This document shows positions 7,068-13,166 of a stretch of DNA of 13,166 nucleotides, piece after piece. Every line of letters begins with the position of its first letter. The first letter of the stretch is position 1. Origin of the DNA: an uncultured Chloroflexota bacterium (GTDB lineage: Bacteria > Chloroflexota > Anaerolineae > Aggregatilineales > Phototrophicaceae); NCBI GenBank assembly GCA_937988705.1, contig CALKIA010000243.1, positions 1 through 13,166 on the forward strand. Direction: 5' to 3'. Below the pieces are notes generated by a model, which saw nothing but the letters and a program-made list of their open reading frames with translations, did not search any database and was not told the DNA's origin. Position numbers and translations under genes: made by a program.

Positions 7068-7081
7068 GACTACGCTTTTTT
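7050..7081. terminator. Bidirectional terminator overlapping the aldolase-like gene's stop
   Basis: AAAAGCG-C-AGTCT (7050-7062) pairs with AGACT-A-CGCTTTT (7067-7079) around a CTTA loop, with one mismatch. Six T follow on the + strand and four T on the - strand. It covers the TAA at 7065-7067 and sits in the 30-bp gap region between converging genes, so it can end both transcripts. Confidence 0.8.
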
Positions 7082-7097
7082 CAAGCGAGTCAGTGGT

Positions 7098-8219
7098 CTA
7101 TTCCTGTGATGGCGTTCGCCGCCCGGCGCTGGCGTTGGTTACCGCGCCGGGACTGCTCCGGATCGTTTCTTCGGCGCGCTGGGTCAGGCGGGTCAAATCG
7201 CCCAGAATCATCTTGTCGGTGACCGTTTGGGCTTGCAGCGCCATCTCGTACCATTCCTGACGTTCCCAGAGCAGCACGGCTTCGACCTGTTTTGCCAGTT
7301 GGCGAATTTGGGTTTGCCGGTACGCCGGGTCTTTCATCGCCGCGTTGTCTTCCAGCGCCAGCCATTTCAGCCTCTGATCTGATAACTGCTGTTCGGTGAT
7401 CTGGAACAGACTGTAAGTCTTGCCAAACATGCCAACATTCGACCATGATGTCAGTCCGACTGAGACAGCGTTGGTGATTGCCACAATTGCGACAAATTCA
7501 ATGTTGCCAACACCGCCCAGCGTGCTAAACGCCGCGCCGAGCAGCAGCGATAGCTGTGCCAGACGCACATAGAATTTCATGCTGTTGAAGTCATTCTGAA
7601 TATTGTTCTCGTACCACTTGCGCTGATTCTCTAGACGCCAGTCGATATATTCCTGAACGCTAAGCTCCTTCAGACCATCATCGTCGGGCGTGTATGAATT
7701 CGCCTGCTTGATGTAGCCCTCAATCTCTGTTTTGTCGTGGGGTTCGCTAATGCTCGCCGGGATCACCTCGTCCCATTTGACGGACTCGCGGATTTTGTTC
7801 AGGTTTTCTACAAGCAGATCGTCCATTTCCTCTTCCGGGCGACCTTCGGCGTAAACGTCCGCACGCATGCGGTAGAGATAGATGTGCATGCGCATCATCT
7901 CGGCGATATAACGGTATTTGATCCACGAGGTTGTTCCAGTGAACTTGACGATATCATTCATCAGGTAGGAGGCGATAATCGGTAGCAGAATGCTGACGAT
8001 CGCAAGCAATACGGCGATCTGCTGCTGACCCATGATCGCCACTGCAATCGAGGCAATTGTGGAGATCAGGGTGAGGAGGATTACCCATCGGCGGCGCTGG
8101 ATGAAACTGCGTTTAAGGTGACCCGCGGTTTGATCGTAGACGGCCATTCTCGCCCACGACTGCAGCAGCACGTTCCGATTTAGAGTGGATGGACTCTCAG
8201 GTTGGGTGGTGACGGCCAT
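7098..8219 (-). CDS. Four-TM membrane protein, probable tandem SLATT-like (DUF4231-type) domains
   Basis: A 373-aa membrane protein built as two similar halves. Each half is a charged helix with Arg/Tyr/Trp, a tight 2TM hairpin, then a long helix rich in Arg, Tyr and Trp. Half 1 has RSFIQRRRW, TMs at about 45-63 and 67-86, then a helix with KYRYIAEMMRMHIYLYR. Half 2 has WRLENQRKWYENN, TMs at about 216-236 and 239-258, then FQITEQQLSDQRLKWLAL. This order is that of the SLATT family (SMODS- and SLOG-associating 2TM effectors), for which membrane-disrupting roles in nucleotide-controlled defence are proposed. No nucleotide cyclase or SLOG/sensor gene adjoins it, so housekeeping roles are possible. 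ATG 8219 is preferred (AAGG 6 nt upstream); an in-frame TTG at 8264 would add 15 residues. Family call from pattern only. Confidence 0.6.
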   Translation of the reverse strand: MAVTTQPESPSTLNRNVLLQSWARMAVYDQTAGHLKRSFIQRRRWVILLTLISTIASIAVAIMGQQQIAVLLAIVSILLPIIASYLMNDIVKFTGTTSWIKYRYIAEMMRMHIYLYRMRADVYAEGRPEEEMDDLLVENLNKIRESVKWDEVIPASISEPHDKTEIEGYIKQANSYTPDDDGLKELSVQEYIDWRLENQRKWYENNIQNDFNSMKFYVRLAQLSLLLGAAFSTLGGVGNIEFVAIVAITNAVSVGLTSWSNVGMFGKTYSLFQITEQQLSDQRLKWLALEDNAAMKDPAYRQTQIRQLAKQVEAVLLWERQEWYEMALQAQTVTDKMILGDLTRLTQRAEETIRSSPGAVTNASAGRRTPSQE

Positions 8220-8398
8220 TTTCCACCTTGCAGGGCGGATGCCCACTAATGCGTAAGCGTTCAAATAATTACATTATTATCCTATTTTGAATTAACGCAA
8301 GATACTTGACCTGTGATTCTGGTGTCTGCTATCGCAAACGAGCACCTTGTGCTAAGGTGATAGGTAGTAATGTGTCTCGTTATACAGGAGGCTTCTGT
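8220..8398. promoter_or_regulatory. Divergent promoter region between SLATT-like and LysM genes
   Basis: This 179-bp region serves both divergent genes. Its centre (about 8261-8293) is strikingly AT-rich against the GC-rich surroundings. An imperfect inverted repeat frames it: GCGTTCAAA (8257-8265) against TTTGAATTAACGC (8286-8298). Minus-strand TTGCGT followed about 16 bp later by AATAAT, and plus-strand TTGACC (8306-8311), are weak promoter candidates. Nearer the LysM start, CACCTT (8343-8348) and AAGGTG (8354-8359) form a 6-bp hairpin that overlaps an alternative AGCAC/GTGCT pairing (8341-8353). Confidence 0.45.
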
Positions 8399-9373
8399 AT
8401 GAAAACGTACTTGCTTCGTGTCTGGTTGATCGCCTGCTGTACGCTGCTGTTCAGCGTTCCAGTGGTGGCGCAGTCCACCTGTGGCGTGACGGTCACCGTG
8501 AGCGCGGGCGACACGCTGGTTCGGATTGCGCAGCGCTGTGCCACCACCGTCGATGCGCTGCTCGCGGTGAATCCGCAAATCGCTGATCCGAATCGCTTGC
8601 TGGTGGGGCAGATATTGACGATCCCCGGTCAGAATACCCCGACGACCCCGCTGGCTGTCGCGATCTATCCGCTTGGCGGCGTTCCCGGTACACAAATCAC
8701 AGTGATCGCCAACGGGCTGCCCGTCAATGCGCTCGTCAATGTTGGCTTAGGGCTGCGCAATTCAGGTAATGCCACGTTGCAGCAGTTGACGGCCGACGCC
8801 TATGGCGGCCTGCAAACCGTGGTGACGATTCCGACCACGGCGGCGGGTGGTCAGCTGTGGGTGGTGACGGTTTCGACACCAACGGGCAGCCAGAGCGCCA
8901 CCTCACAGGGGTTCTTCGTCGCCGGTGGTACACAACTGCCGACGCCGACACCTGGAGCGACCCTGTTTGACCGCGCCAACATCTATCTGATCGCCTTGGA
9001 AGATGCGGGGCGCACGGGGCAGGTAGTTGGCTGCAACGACAGTGCGATCCCCGTCATCCGCACGTTTCAGCCCACCGTCGCTCCGCTCACCGCTGCACTG
9101 CAAATCTTGCTCTCGTTGGGAACGCAGTATTATGGCGAGTCCGGGCTGTATAACGCCCTGTATTCATCCAGTTTGCGGCTGGATGGCGTGAATATTGTCA
9201 ATCGTGAGGCGATCATCCAGTTGTCGGGTCAGTTGGCCTTGGGGGGCGTATGTGATGCGCCGCGGTTACGGGCTCAGTTGGAACTGACGGCGTTGCAGTT
9301 CGCCACCATTGATCGGGTACAGATTACGGTGAATGGCCAGCCGCTGGAGCAGTTGACTTCCTCGCAGGGCTAA
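8399..9373 (+). CDS. Secreted LysM domain and GerMN-like domain protein
   Basis: A 324-aa exported protein. AGGAGG at 8386-8391, 7 nt before ATG 8399, fixes the start; frames open further upstream would place residues ahead of the signal peptide. A cleavable signal peptide (1-25, ending VVAQ) is followed by one LysM domain (about 30-76: VSAGDTLVRIAQRC, LLAVNPQI, LLVGQILTIP), which binds peptidoglycan or other GlcNAc polymers. Residues about 85-175 look like an Ig/IPT-type beta domain, then a Pro/Thr linker (PTPTP). Residues about 192-317 resemble GerMN, the domain of the germination protein GerM: NIYLIALED, a central helix TAALQILLSLG, and VQITVNG. Cys28/Cys47 and Cys212/Cys285 could form two disulfides. 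A cell-wall-associated role outside the membrane is likely; enzymatic function is not evident. GerMN here does not imply sporulation. Confidence 0.83.
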   Translation: MKTYLLRVWLIACCTLLFSVPVVAQSTCGVTVTVSAGDTLVRIAQRCATTVDALLAVNPQIADPNRLLVGQILTIPGQNTPTTPLAVAIYPLGGVPGTQITVIANGLPVNALVNVGLGLRNSGNATLQQLTADAYGGLQTVVTIPTTAAGGQLWVVTVSTPTGSQSATSQGFFVAGGTQLPTPTPGATLFDRANIYLIALEDAGRTGQVVGCNDSAIPVIRTFQPTVAPLTAALQILLSLGTQYYGESGLYNALYSSSLRLDGVNIVNREAIIQLSGQLALGGVCDAPRLRAQLELTALQFATIDRVQITVNGQPLEQLTSSQG

Positions 9374-9387
9374 CCGGACGGATTGGA

Positions 9388-9411
9388 GAGGGACGCCGCT
9401 AGGCGTCCCTC
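9388..9411. terminator. Hairpin between converging LysM and kinase genes
   Basis: GAGGGACGCC (9388-9397) and GGCGTCCCTC (9402-9411) form a perfect, GC-rich 10-bp stem with a GCTA loop in the 47-bp gap between convergent genes. No T tract follows on either strand, but the symmetry and position suit a bidirectional transcript end. Confidence 0.7.
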
Positions 9412-9420
9412 GGCCAGTGT

Positions 9421-10557
9421 TTAGGAAGCAGGCAGGAAGAAACTGAAGGTGCTGCCTTGACCGACGATGCTCACCACGTCGACGTGCCCGCCGAGCTTTT
9501 CCGCGATGCGTTTGGCGATCGACAAGCCGAGCCCGTGACCTTCGATGCGGACATCGCCGAGGCGGTTGAATTTGTCGAACAGGAAGGGGAGTTTGTTTTC
9601 GGGGATGCCCTCGCCGTTGTCGCGCACCCAGAAGCGCACCCGGTTGTCGGCTTCCAGCGCGCCACCCAACTCGATGCGGGGTGGCGTACCCCCATACTTG
9701 ATCGCGTTGCTGATGTAATTCGTCCAGATTTCCGCGACCCACGGCGCAAAGCCGATGGCCACTGGCCACTCGGTCGGTAGGATGATTTCCGCGTTGTACT
9801 GTTTCGCCATGTTGGCTAGGCGTTCCTGAACCTGCACGATGATATCGCTCGTGTTCAAGGGTTCACGTTCGATCTGCTCTTGTTTGCGGACGCTGGCAAA
9901 CAGCAGCAGGGCATCGACGATGTTGATCGCGCGCCAGGCCACAGCTGAGATATGCTGGAGATGCGGCAGCAGATCTGACCCCGGTTCATCGACGCAGATT
10001 TCCTTTAGAAACTCGGTATAGCTGAAGACCGTCGACATCGGATCTTTGAGGTCATGGGCGACGGTGTGCGCGAAGCTGTCGAGATCCGCGATCAGTTGTT
10101 CGCGTTCGGCTTCCATCTGCTTGCGCAAACTGATGTTGCGCACAAAGTTCTGGATCGTCTGCTGTTGGCCGATTTTCACCACGCGACTGCTGACTTCCAC
10201 GGGAATGCGGTCCCCGTTCTTGTGCCGGTAAACGCATTCATAGATGGTCGTCTGGCTCACGGTCGATTCCCACACAAACGGCTGGGTATCGTCAATCGCC
10301 TCCATTACTTCGAGTTCGTCCATCGACAGGCCGATGAGTTCGTCCTGCAGATACCCGAAGCGCCGCGCAGCATGAGCATTGGCGGCAAGAATGGTATAGG
10401 TATTGACATCAATGATGAATATGGAGTCACCAGCGCTCTCAAACAGGTTGGCATAGCTGCGCTTGGCCTGTTCGGCTTCCGCTTTCAGCTGCTCAATTTC
10501 AGCTTGCGCCGCTGCTAAGGCATTTACGAGCTTGTCATGATCGCTAGGTTGAGCCAT
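9421..10557 (-). CDS. Soluble PAS-domain sensor histidine kinase
   Basis: A 378-aa cytoplasmic kinase with no transmembrane segment. A coiled-coil-like N-terminus (about 9-34, Ala/Glu/Lys-rich) precedes a PAS domain (about 35-148: YANLFESAGDSIFIID, ANAHAARRFGY, RHKNGDRIPVEV, RNISLRK). HisKA follows with the phospho-acceptor H168 in AHDLKDP (codon 10054-10056), then HATPase_c with the N-box around N280/N284 (WTNYISNAIKYGG), G1 DNGEGIP (313-319), F-box FLFDKF, and G2 GHGLGLS (340-346). All catalytic motifs are intact. The HDLKDP-type H-box is the one found in phytochrome-like and PAS kinases. ATG 10557 is chosen (AGGA about 9 nt upstream); the in-frame TTG at 10563 sits too close to it. The signal and partner response regulator are unknown; none is encoded in the window, so it behaves as an orphan kinase. 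Confidence 0.93.
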   Translation of the reverse strand: MAQPSDHDKLVNALAAAQAEIEQLKAEAEQAKRSYANLFESAGDSIFIIDVNTYTILAANAHAARRFGYLQDELIGLSMDELEVMEAIDDTQPFVWESTVSQTTIYECVYRHKNGDRIPVEVSSRVVKIGQQQTIQNFVRNISLRKQMEAEREQLIADLDSFAHTVAHDLKDPMSTVFSYTEFLKEICVDEPGSDLLPHLQHISAVAWRAINIVDALLLFASVRKQEQIEREPLNTSDIIVQVQERLANMAKQYNAEIILPTEWPVAIGFAPWVAEIWTNYISNAIKYGGTPPRIELGGALEADNRVRFWVRDNGEGIPENKLPFLFDKFNRLGDVRIEGHGLGLSIAKRIAEKLGGHVDVVSIVGQGSTFSFFLPAS

Positions 10558-10750
10558 CGTCAAGTGTCCTGCTTGGGTTCATGTTCGCGGGTGTCCAGGT
10601 GCGTGTCAAGCCGACACTAAATTATTCTTGAGTACGGAGTACCGCGCAAGTCCTAATCGAGTCCAATTGTGGACTGGCATGGACTGCTTCCTCGTGAGGC
10701 AGGGAAGCTCAGCCGGTTAGTAAGCAGAGTCCTCACCGTGAGCATTCAGT
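10558..10750 (-). other. Intergenic region upstream of the kinase gene
   Basis: A 193-bp gap after the DUF5054 gene and before the kinase gene on the same strand. It has no ORF and no T-tailed terminator. It is unusually rich in small repeats: a direct repeat GAGTAC at 10630-10635 and 10637-10642, five AGTCC/GGACT copies (described separately), GCTTCC/GGAAGC (10686-10691 with 10703-10708), and the palindrome CTCACcGTGAG (10732-10742). It probably holds the kinase promoter. Confidence 0.5.
10649..10685. promoter_or_regulatory. Candidate operator: nested AGTCC/GGACT half-sites
   Basis: AGTCC at 10649-10653 and 10660-10664 faces GGACT at 10671-10675 and 10681-10685. The inner pair is part of a perfect dyad, AGTCCA-ATTG-TGGACT (10660-10675). 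The outer pair is displaced by about one helical turn on each side (11 and 10 bp). This geometry suits two dimers of a regulator bound to one face of DNA. A fifth copy, AGTCC, lies at 10728-10732. No binding protein can be named. Confidence 0.4.
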
Positions 10751-12769
10751 CTAGTTGGACATCCAATTCAATTGAAAGTTAAATCCGGCGTCGCCAGCGT
10801 TCCACTGTGGAAAATTCGTCCCCCACGCATTGTTGAAGAGATTCACGTGAATACCACCAGTCATATCTGGCAGCACGTCGGTGAAACGCAGCAGCGCTGG
10901 CGTACCCGGAGCAACCAACGGCGCATCCCGCGTGGTTAGCAGCATTTCAGTCTGGTTGACCCTGCAGGCGACGCGGTCAAATACGGCGTGCAGGCCGCGA
11001 CTCCCACCGGAAACGACGTGTGTCGGGTCGATCCACTGACCGAGCTTCTCAAAGCGCCACGCTGCTCCAGTCACAGACGGGATGAACGACAGCCACAATG
11101 CTTCCGGCAGTCGACAGGCGGGCTTATTCCCCCATGCCAGACGAATATCGATCTGCGGTCGGTCGTCATGAATGTCGTAGTGGAGCGTGATCAGCGGCGG
11201 CGCTCCATAGAGCGCTGTCCACGCTTCGGGCAGCTGCAGCGCCGCTGTGATGGCGATGCCATCCGGCTGCTGCGTCGCGCTGAGACCGATCAGCGTGGCC
11301 GGTGTGAGCGGAATATGCTCGGCTTTGCCCGCCATGCCTGGTTTGCCGTAGTCGTAGCGCGCCCATGCGGTAACGGTCGCGCGCTCTTTGCTCTGAATGT
11401 ACTCATCCCAGAACCGATCATAATCGGCGGCATCAAATGTCTGGTAGCGGAACAGCGCCAACGGGTGATCCGATGTCGCCCACACCCGCCCGTCCACCCG
11501 GGTCTGGAGACGGTTAAGCGCGCCCGTTTGCAGATCAATGTCCAGTGCGAAATAGCGCGTTTCCACGTGCATTGGCGCGGGCGGTGCCAGTTCGGTAAGC
11601 GCCGAAAACCGGGTCGGCGCTAAAGCAGCTGCCGCCGGGTGGTGCCAGCGCGATGCCTCAAGGGCGACGATAGCTTGATCCAGATATGCGCGCTGTTCCG
11701 CCCACGAGCTTTCCATCGTCTGGAATGCGGCTGTCGGGTGCGCGGTTACCAGTTCGGCGGCAGTATAGCTGTTATATTCAGCGAGATGTAGTTTGGTGTC
11801 CATACCCCAAGTGTGTTCGGCGGTGCATAACAGACCATCCTGAAAGGCGAACCATGCCGCACTAGTGAGCTCAGGCGCATCCTTCTGAGCGATGGTACGA
11901 CGCAAGCGAACAAGCTCGCGCCAGGCCTTGACCTTCTGGGGATCGGTGCCGACCCCATGAATCCACGAGTCGCCAATCTCGTCGGTGATGACGGGCAGTT
12001 GATCGCGCACTGTTTCCAGTACCGCCGCGAAGCTATCGAGCGTGGTTGGGATGATCTGCGCCTGTGGAAACCGCCGATGCAGTTCCCGGTACACGCGTTC
12101 CAGCGAGTCGAGACTCGGCGGGCCGATGTTATCGCCAGTCATCTGCATGACAAGGGCATCGCGCAGACCGTTCACCTGCACCAGACCGCCATAATGGTGT
12201 TCGTAGATCAGCAGCAGCTCCTGACCGGAAGCTTCATCGCGCCAACGAAAAATTGGTGGAACGTTCGGCATGGTCGAGGCTTCGTTGACGCCGATGTGCA
12301 GTAGTTTGATGCCGGTTTCCGCCATGAGCGGCACAATGCCGCGGGTATGCCCCGGCACATCGGTCATTTTGGCCGCGATGGTCGTGCGACCGAAGCGCGT
12401 ATCCAGCCGCTGCGCGATACTCAGGCCGAAGCGGAACAGATCCGCGTCCATCAGCTCGGTATGCGTGGTAAAGGGCAAAGCGTGCCACGCGATATCGCCC
12501 GCCGCAATTGCTTCTTCCATGCGTGACCGATCGGTACTGGAGGCCTGTTCCAGATAGTGGTAGATCAACCACGATCCGGTCGTCCAGACGAACCGATCCG
12601 GTAAGCCACGCTCACGGGTGGTGCGGGCGAGGCGCAGCGCCGCCGGGATAAAGTCGTCCATATAATGGCGGTAGACGACACGCGCCAGATTGGTGAAGCC
12701 TAAGTCGAGATGAGTCTTGAAGACGAGATGAATCTTCTCGACCGACTCATCTTGATCCGTTCTGTGCAT
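10751..12769 (-). CDS. DUF5054 family, GH38-like glycoside hydrolase
   Basis: A 672-aa protein resembling DUF5054 proteins, whose N-terminal half is like the glycoside hydrolase 38/57 alpha-mannosidase-type catalytic barrel. The metal/catalytic pattern is present: H20 and D22 in FKTHLDLGFT, D137 in KMTDVPGHTRG (the place of the GH38 nucleophile, followed as there by P-x-G-H), and H271 in SWIHGVGTD (the place of the last zinc ligand). The C-terminal part (about 395-670) is beta-rich, as in GH38 accessory domains. There is no signal peptide, so it should act in the cytoplasm on imported glycosides or oligosaccharides; the real substrate is unknown. The start at ATG 12769 is supported by family-like text beginning shortly after; the ribosome site is weak (GAGG directly abuts ATG). 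It follows the PHP-type gene by 15 bp, so both probably share a transcript. The fold call is moderately secure. Confidence 0.75.
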   Translation of the reverse strand: MHRTDQDESVEKIHLVFKTHLDLGFTNLARVVYRHYMDDFIPAALRLARTTRERGLPDRFVWTTGSWLIYHYLEQASSTDRSRMEEAIAAGDIAWHALPFTTHTELMDADLFRFGLSIAQRLDTRFGRTTIAAKMTDVPGHTRGIVPLMAETGIKLLHIGVNEASTMPNVPPIFRWRDEASGQELLLIYEHHYGGLVQVNGLRDALVMQMTGDNIGPPSLDSLERVYRELHRRFPQAQIIPTTLDSFAAVLETVRDQLPVITDEIGDSWIHGVGTDPQKVKAWRELVRLRRTIAQKDAPELTSAAWFAFQDGLLCTAEHTWGMDTKLHLAEYNSYTAAELVTAHPTAAFQTMESSWAEQRAYLDQAIVALEASRWHHPAAAALAPTRFSALTELAPPAPMHVETRYFALDIDLQTGALNRLQTRVDGRVWATSDHPLALFRYQTFDAADYDRFWDEYIQSKERATVTAWARYDYGKPGMAGKAEHIPLTPATLIGLSATQQPDGIAITAALQLPEAWTALYGAPPLITLHYDIHDDRPQIDIRLAWGNKPACRLPEALWLSFIPSVTGAAWRFEKLGQWIDPTHVVSGGSRGLHAVFDRVACRVNQTEMLLTTRDAPLVAPGTPALLRFTDVLPDMTGGIHVNLFNNAWGTNFPQWNAGDAGFNFQLNWMSN

Positions 12770-12784
12770 CCTCGTTTGCCTGTG

Positions 12785-13166
12785 TTAGTCCGTGTCAAAA
12801 TACAGCGGGTTGGTCAATGCACGCAGGTTTCCACCTACAGGATCGGTCAGTTGGATGCGCACATAGCCACTGTTGCCGAGTGTGACTTCCAGCGTCAATT
12901 GTACGCTGTCCTGTTCGATTTCAACCTTGGCGATTTCACCGTGTGCCCCAATGATCTGCAGCATGCTGCCAGCGCCGTAGGTCACGCCAATGTCGAGCGT
13001 GATCTGGTCATGCGCTGGATAAGGCAGGGCATCACCCATCATGCGGCCACCAGAGCTGAGAGTCAAGCGTGGACCACTCGGACGTTCGGTGATGAAGCAG
13101 TGCCCGGCGCGGATGGCGTCGAGGAGGCGGCGCGCGGTGGGCGGTTGATCGGGCGGCATATAAACG
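12785..13166 (-). CDS. C-terminal part of a probable CehA/McbA-type PHP metallohydrolase (truncated by window edge)
   Basis: The minus-strand frame is open through the right edge; the Met at 13157-13159 is internal, since in-frame codons for Val-Tyr precede it. The 124+ visible residues match the tail of CehA/McbA-family PHP-domain hydrolases. They show a helix with LLDAIRAGHCFIT, then a beta-sandwich-like tail with PRLTLSSGGRMMGD, LQIIGAHGEIAKVEI, GYVRIQLTD, and a terminal ALTNPLYFDTD. The metal-binding PHP core would lie to the right, outside the window, so catalytic residues cannot be checked. It is 15 bp upstream of the DUF5054 gene on the same strand, suggesting the two enzymes act in one pathway, perhaps on a glycoside or phosphoester-bearing sugar. 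The family assignment rests on tail motifs only. Confidence 0.6.
   Translation of the reverse strand, partial: VYMPPDQPPTARRLLDAIRAGHCFITERPSGPRLTLSSGGRMMGDALPYPAHDQITLDIGVTYGAGSMLQIIGAHGEIAKVEIEQDSVQLTLEVTLGNSGYVRIQLTDPVGGNLRALTNPLYFDTD

Noticed and set aside
8426..8440. Lipobox-like LIAC within the LysM protein signal (residues 10-13)
   Set aside because: The hydrophobic segment before this Cys is too short and contains Arg; a conventional cleavage after VVAQ near residue 25 fits better.
7098..9373. Complete known defence system around the SLATT-like gene
   Set aside because: No nucleotide cyclase, SLOG, TIR, nuclease or other sensor gene adjoins it within the window, so a named system cannot be claimed.
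10988..11623. Plus-strand open frame of about 211 codons opposite the DUF5054 gene
   Set aside because: Antisense to a well-supported gene, Arg-rich, with no recognisable motif or ribosome site.

Overview
The window is a 13.2 kb stretch of GC-rich bacterial DNA, by eye in the high fifties percent GC, with short intergenic gaps. The gene families point to Chloroflexota (an Anaerolineae-like lineage). They include a CUT1 sugar transporter whose binding protein has a cleaved rather than lipidated signal peptide, an extracytoplasmic LysM-GerMN protein, a soluble PAS histidine kinase and a DUF5054 glycosidase. This assignment is inference from gene content. No rRNA, tRNA, transposase, integrase or CRISPR array is visible.

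Left part (1-2874, + strand): two ABC exporter half-transporters overlap by ATGA and end at a strong terminator. Their ATP sites are complementary. The first protein has Asp for the Walker B Glu and Gln for the switch His; the second has a degenerate signature motif. Together they form the usual asymmetric heterodimer with one working and one degenerate ATP site.

Centre-left (2875-7081, + strand): a non-coding leader with a tentative promoter is followed by a sugar-binding protein, an intercistronic hairpin, and two CUT1 permeases overlapping by ATGA. After 152 bp carrying a 16-nt-phased repeat comes a fructose-6-phosphate aldolase/transaldolase-like enzyme, which ends in a bidirectional terminator. 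No transporter ATPase is encoded here, so a shared MsmK/MalK-type ATPase elsewhere is expected. The likely logic is uptake of a sugar or oligosaccharide followed by aldol cleavage or transfer of a keto-sugar phosphate.

Centre (7098-9411): a minus-strand four-TM protein that reads as two tandem SLATT-like (DUF4231-type) 2TM modules is divergent from a secreted LysM-GerMN protein. They share an AT-rich promoter region. A symmetrical hairpin separates the LysM gene from the convergent kinase.

Right part (9421-13166, - strand): the C-terminal part of a probable CehA/McbA-type PHP metallohydrolase (cut by the window edge) lies 15 bp upstream of a GH38-like DUF5054 glycosidase. After a 193-bp gap rich in AGTCC/GGACT motifs comes a soluble PAS-HisKA-HATPase kinase with no response regulator in view.

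Items most worth following: the tandem SLATT-like protein with no nucleotide sensor beside it, the Asp-to-Glu change at position 6 of the aldolase, the 16-nt-phased GTGAG array in front of it, the AGTCC half-site cluster before the kinase, and the DUF5054/PHP pair.
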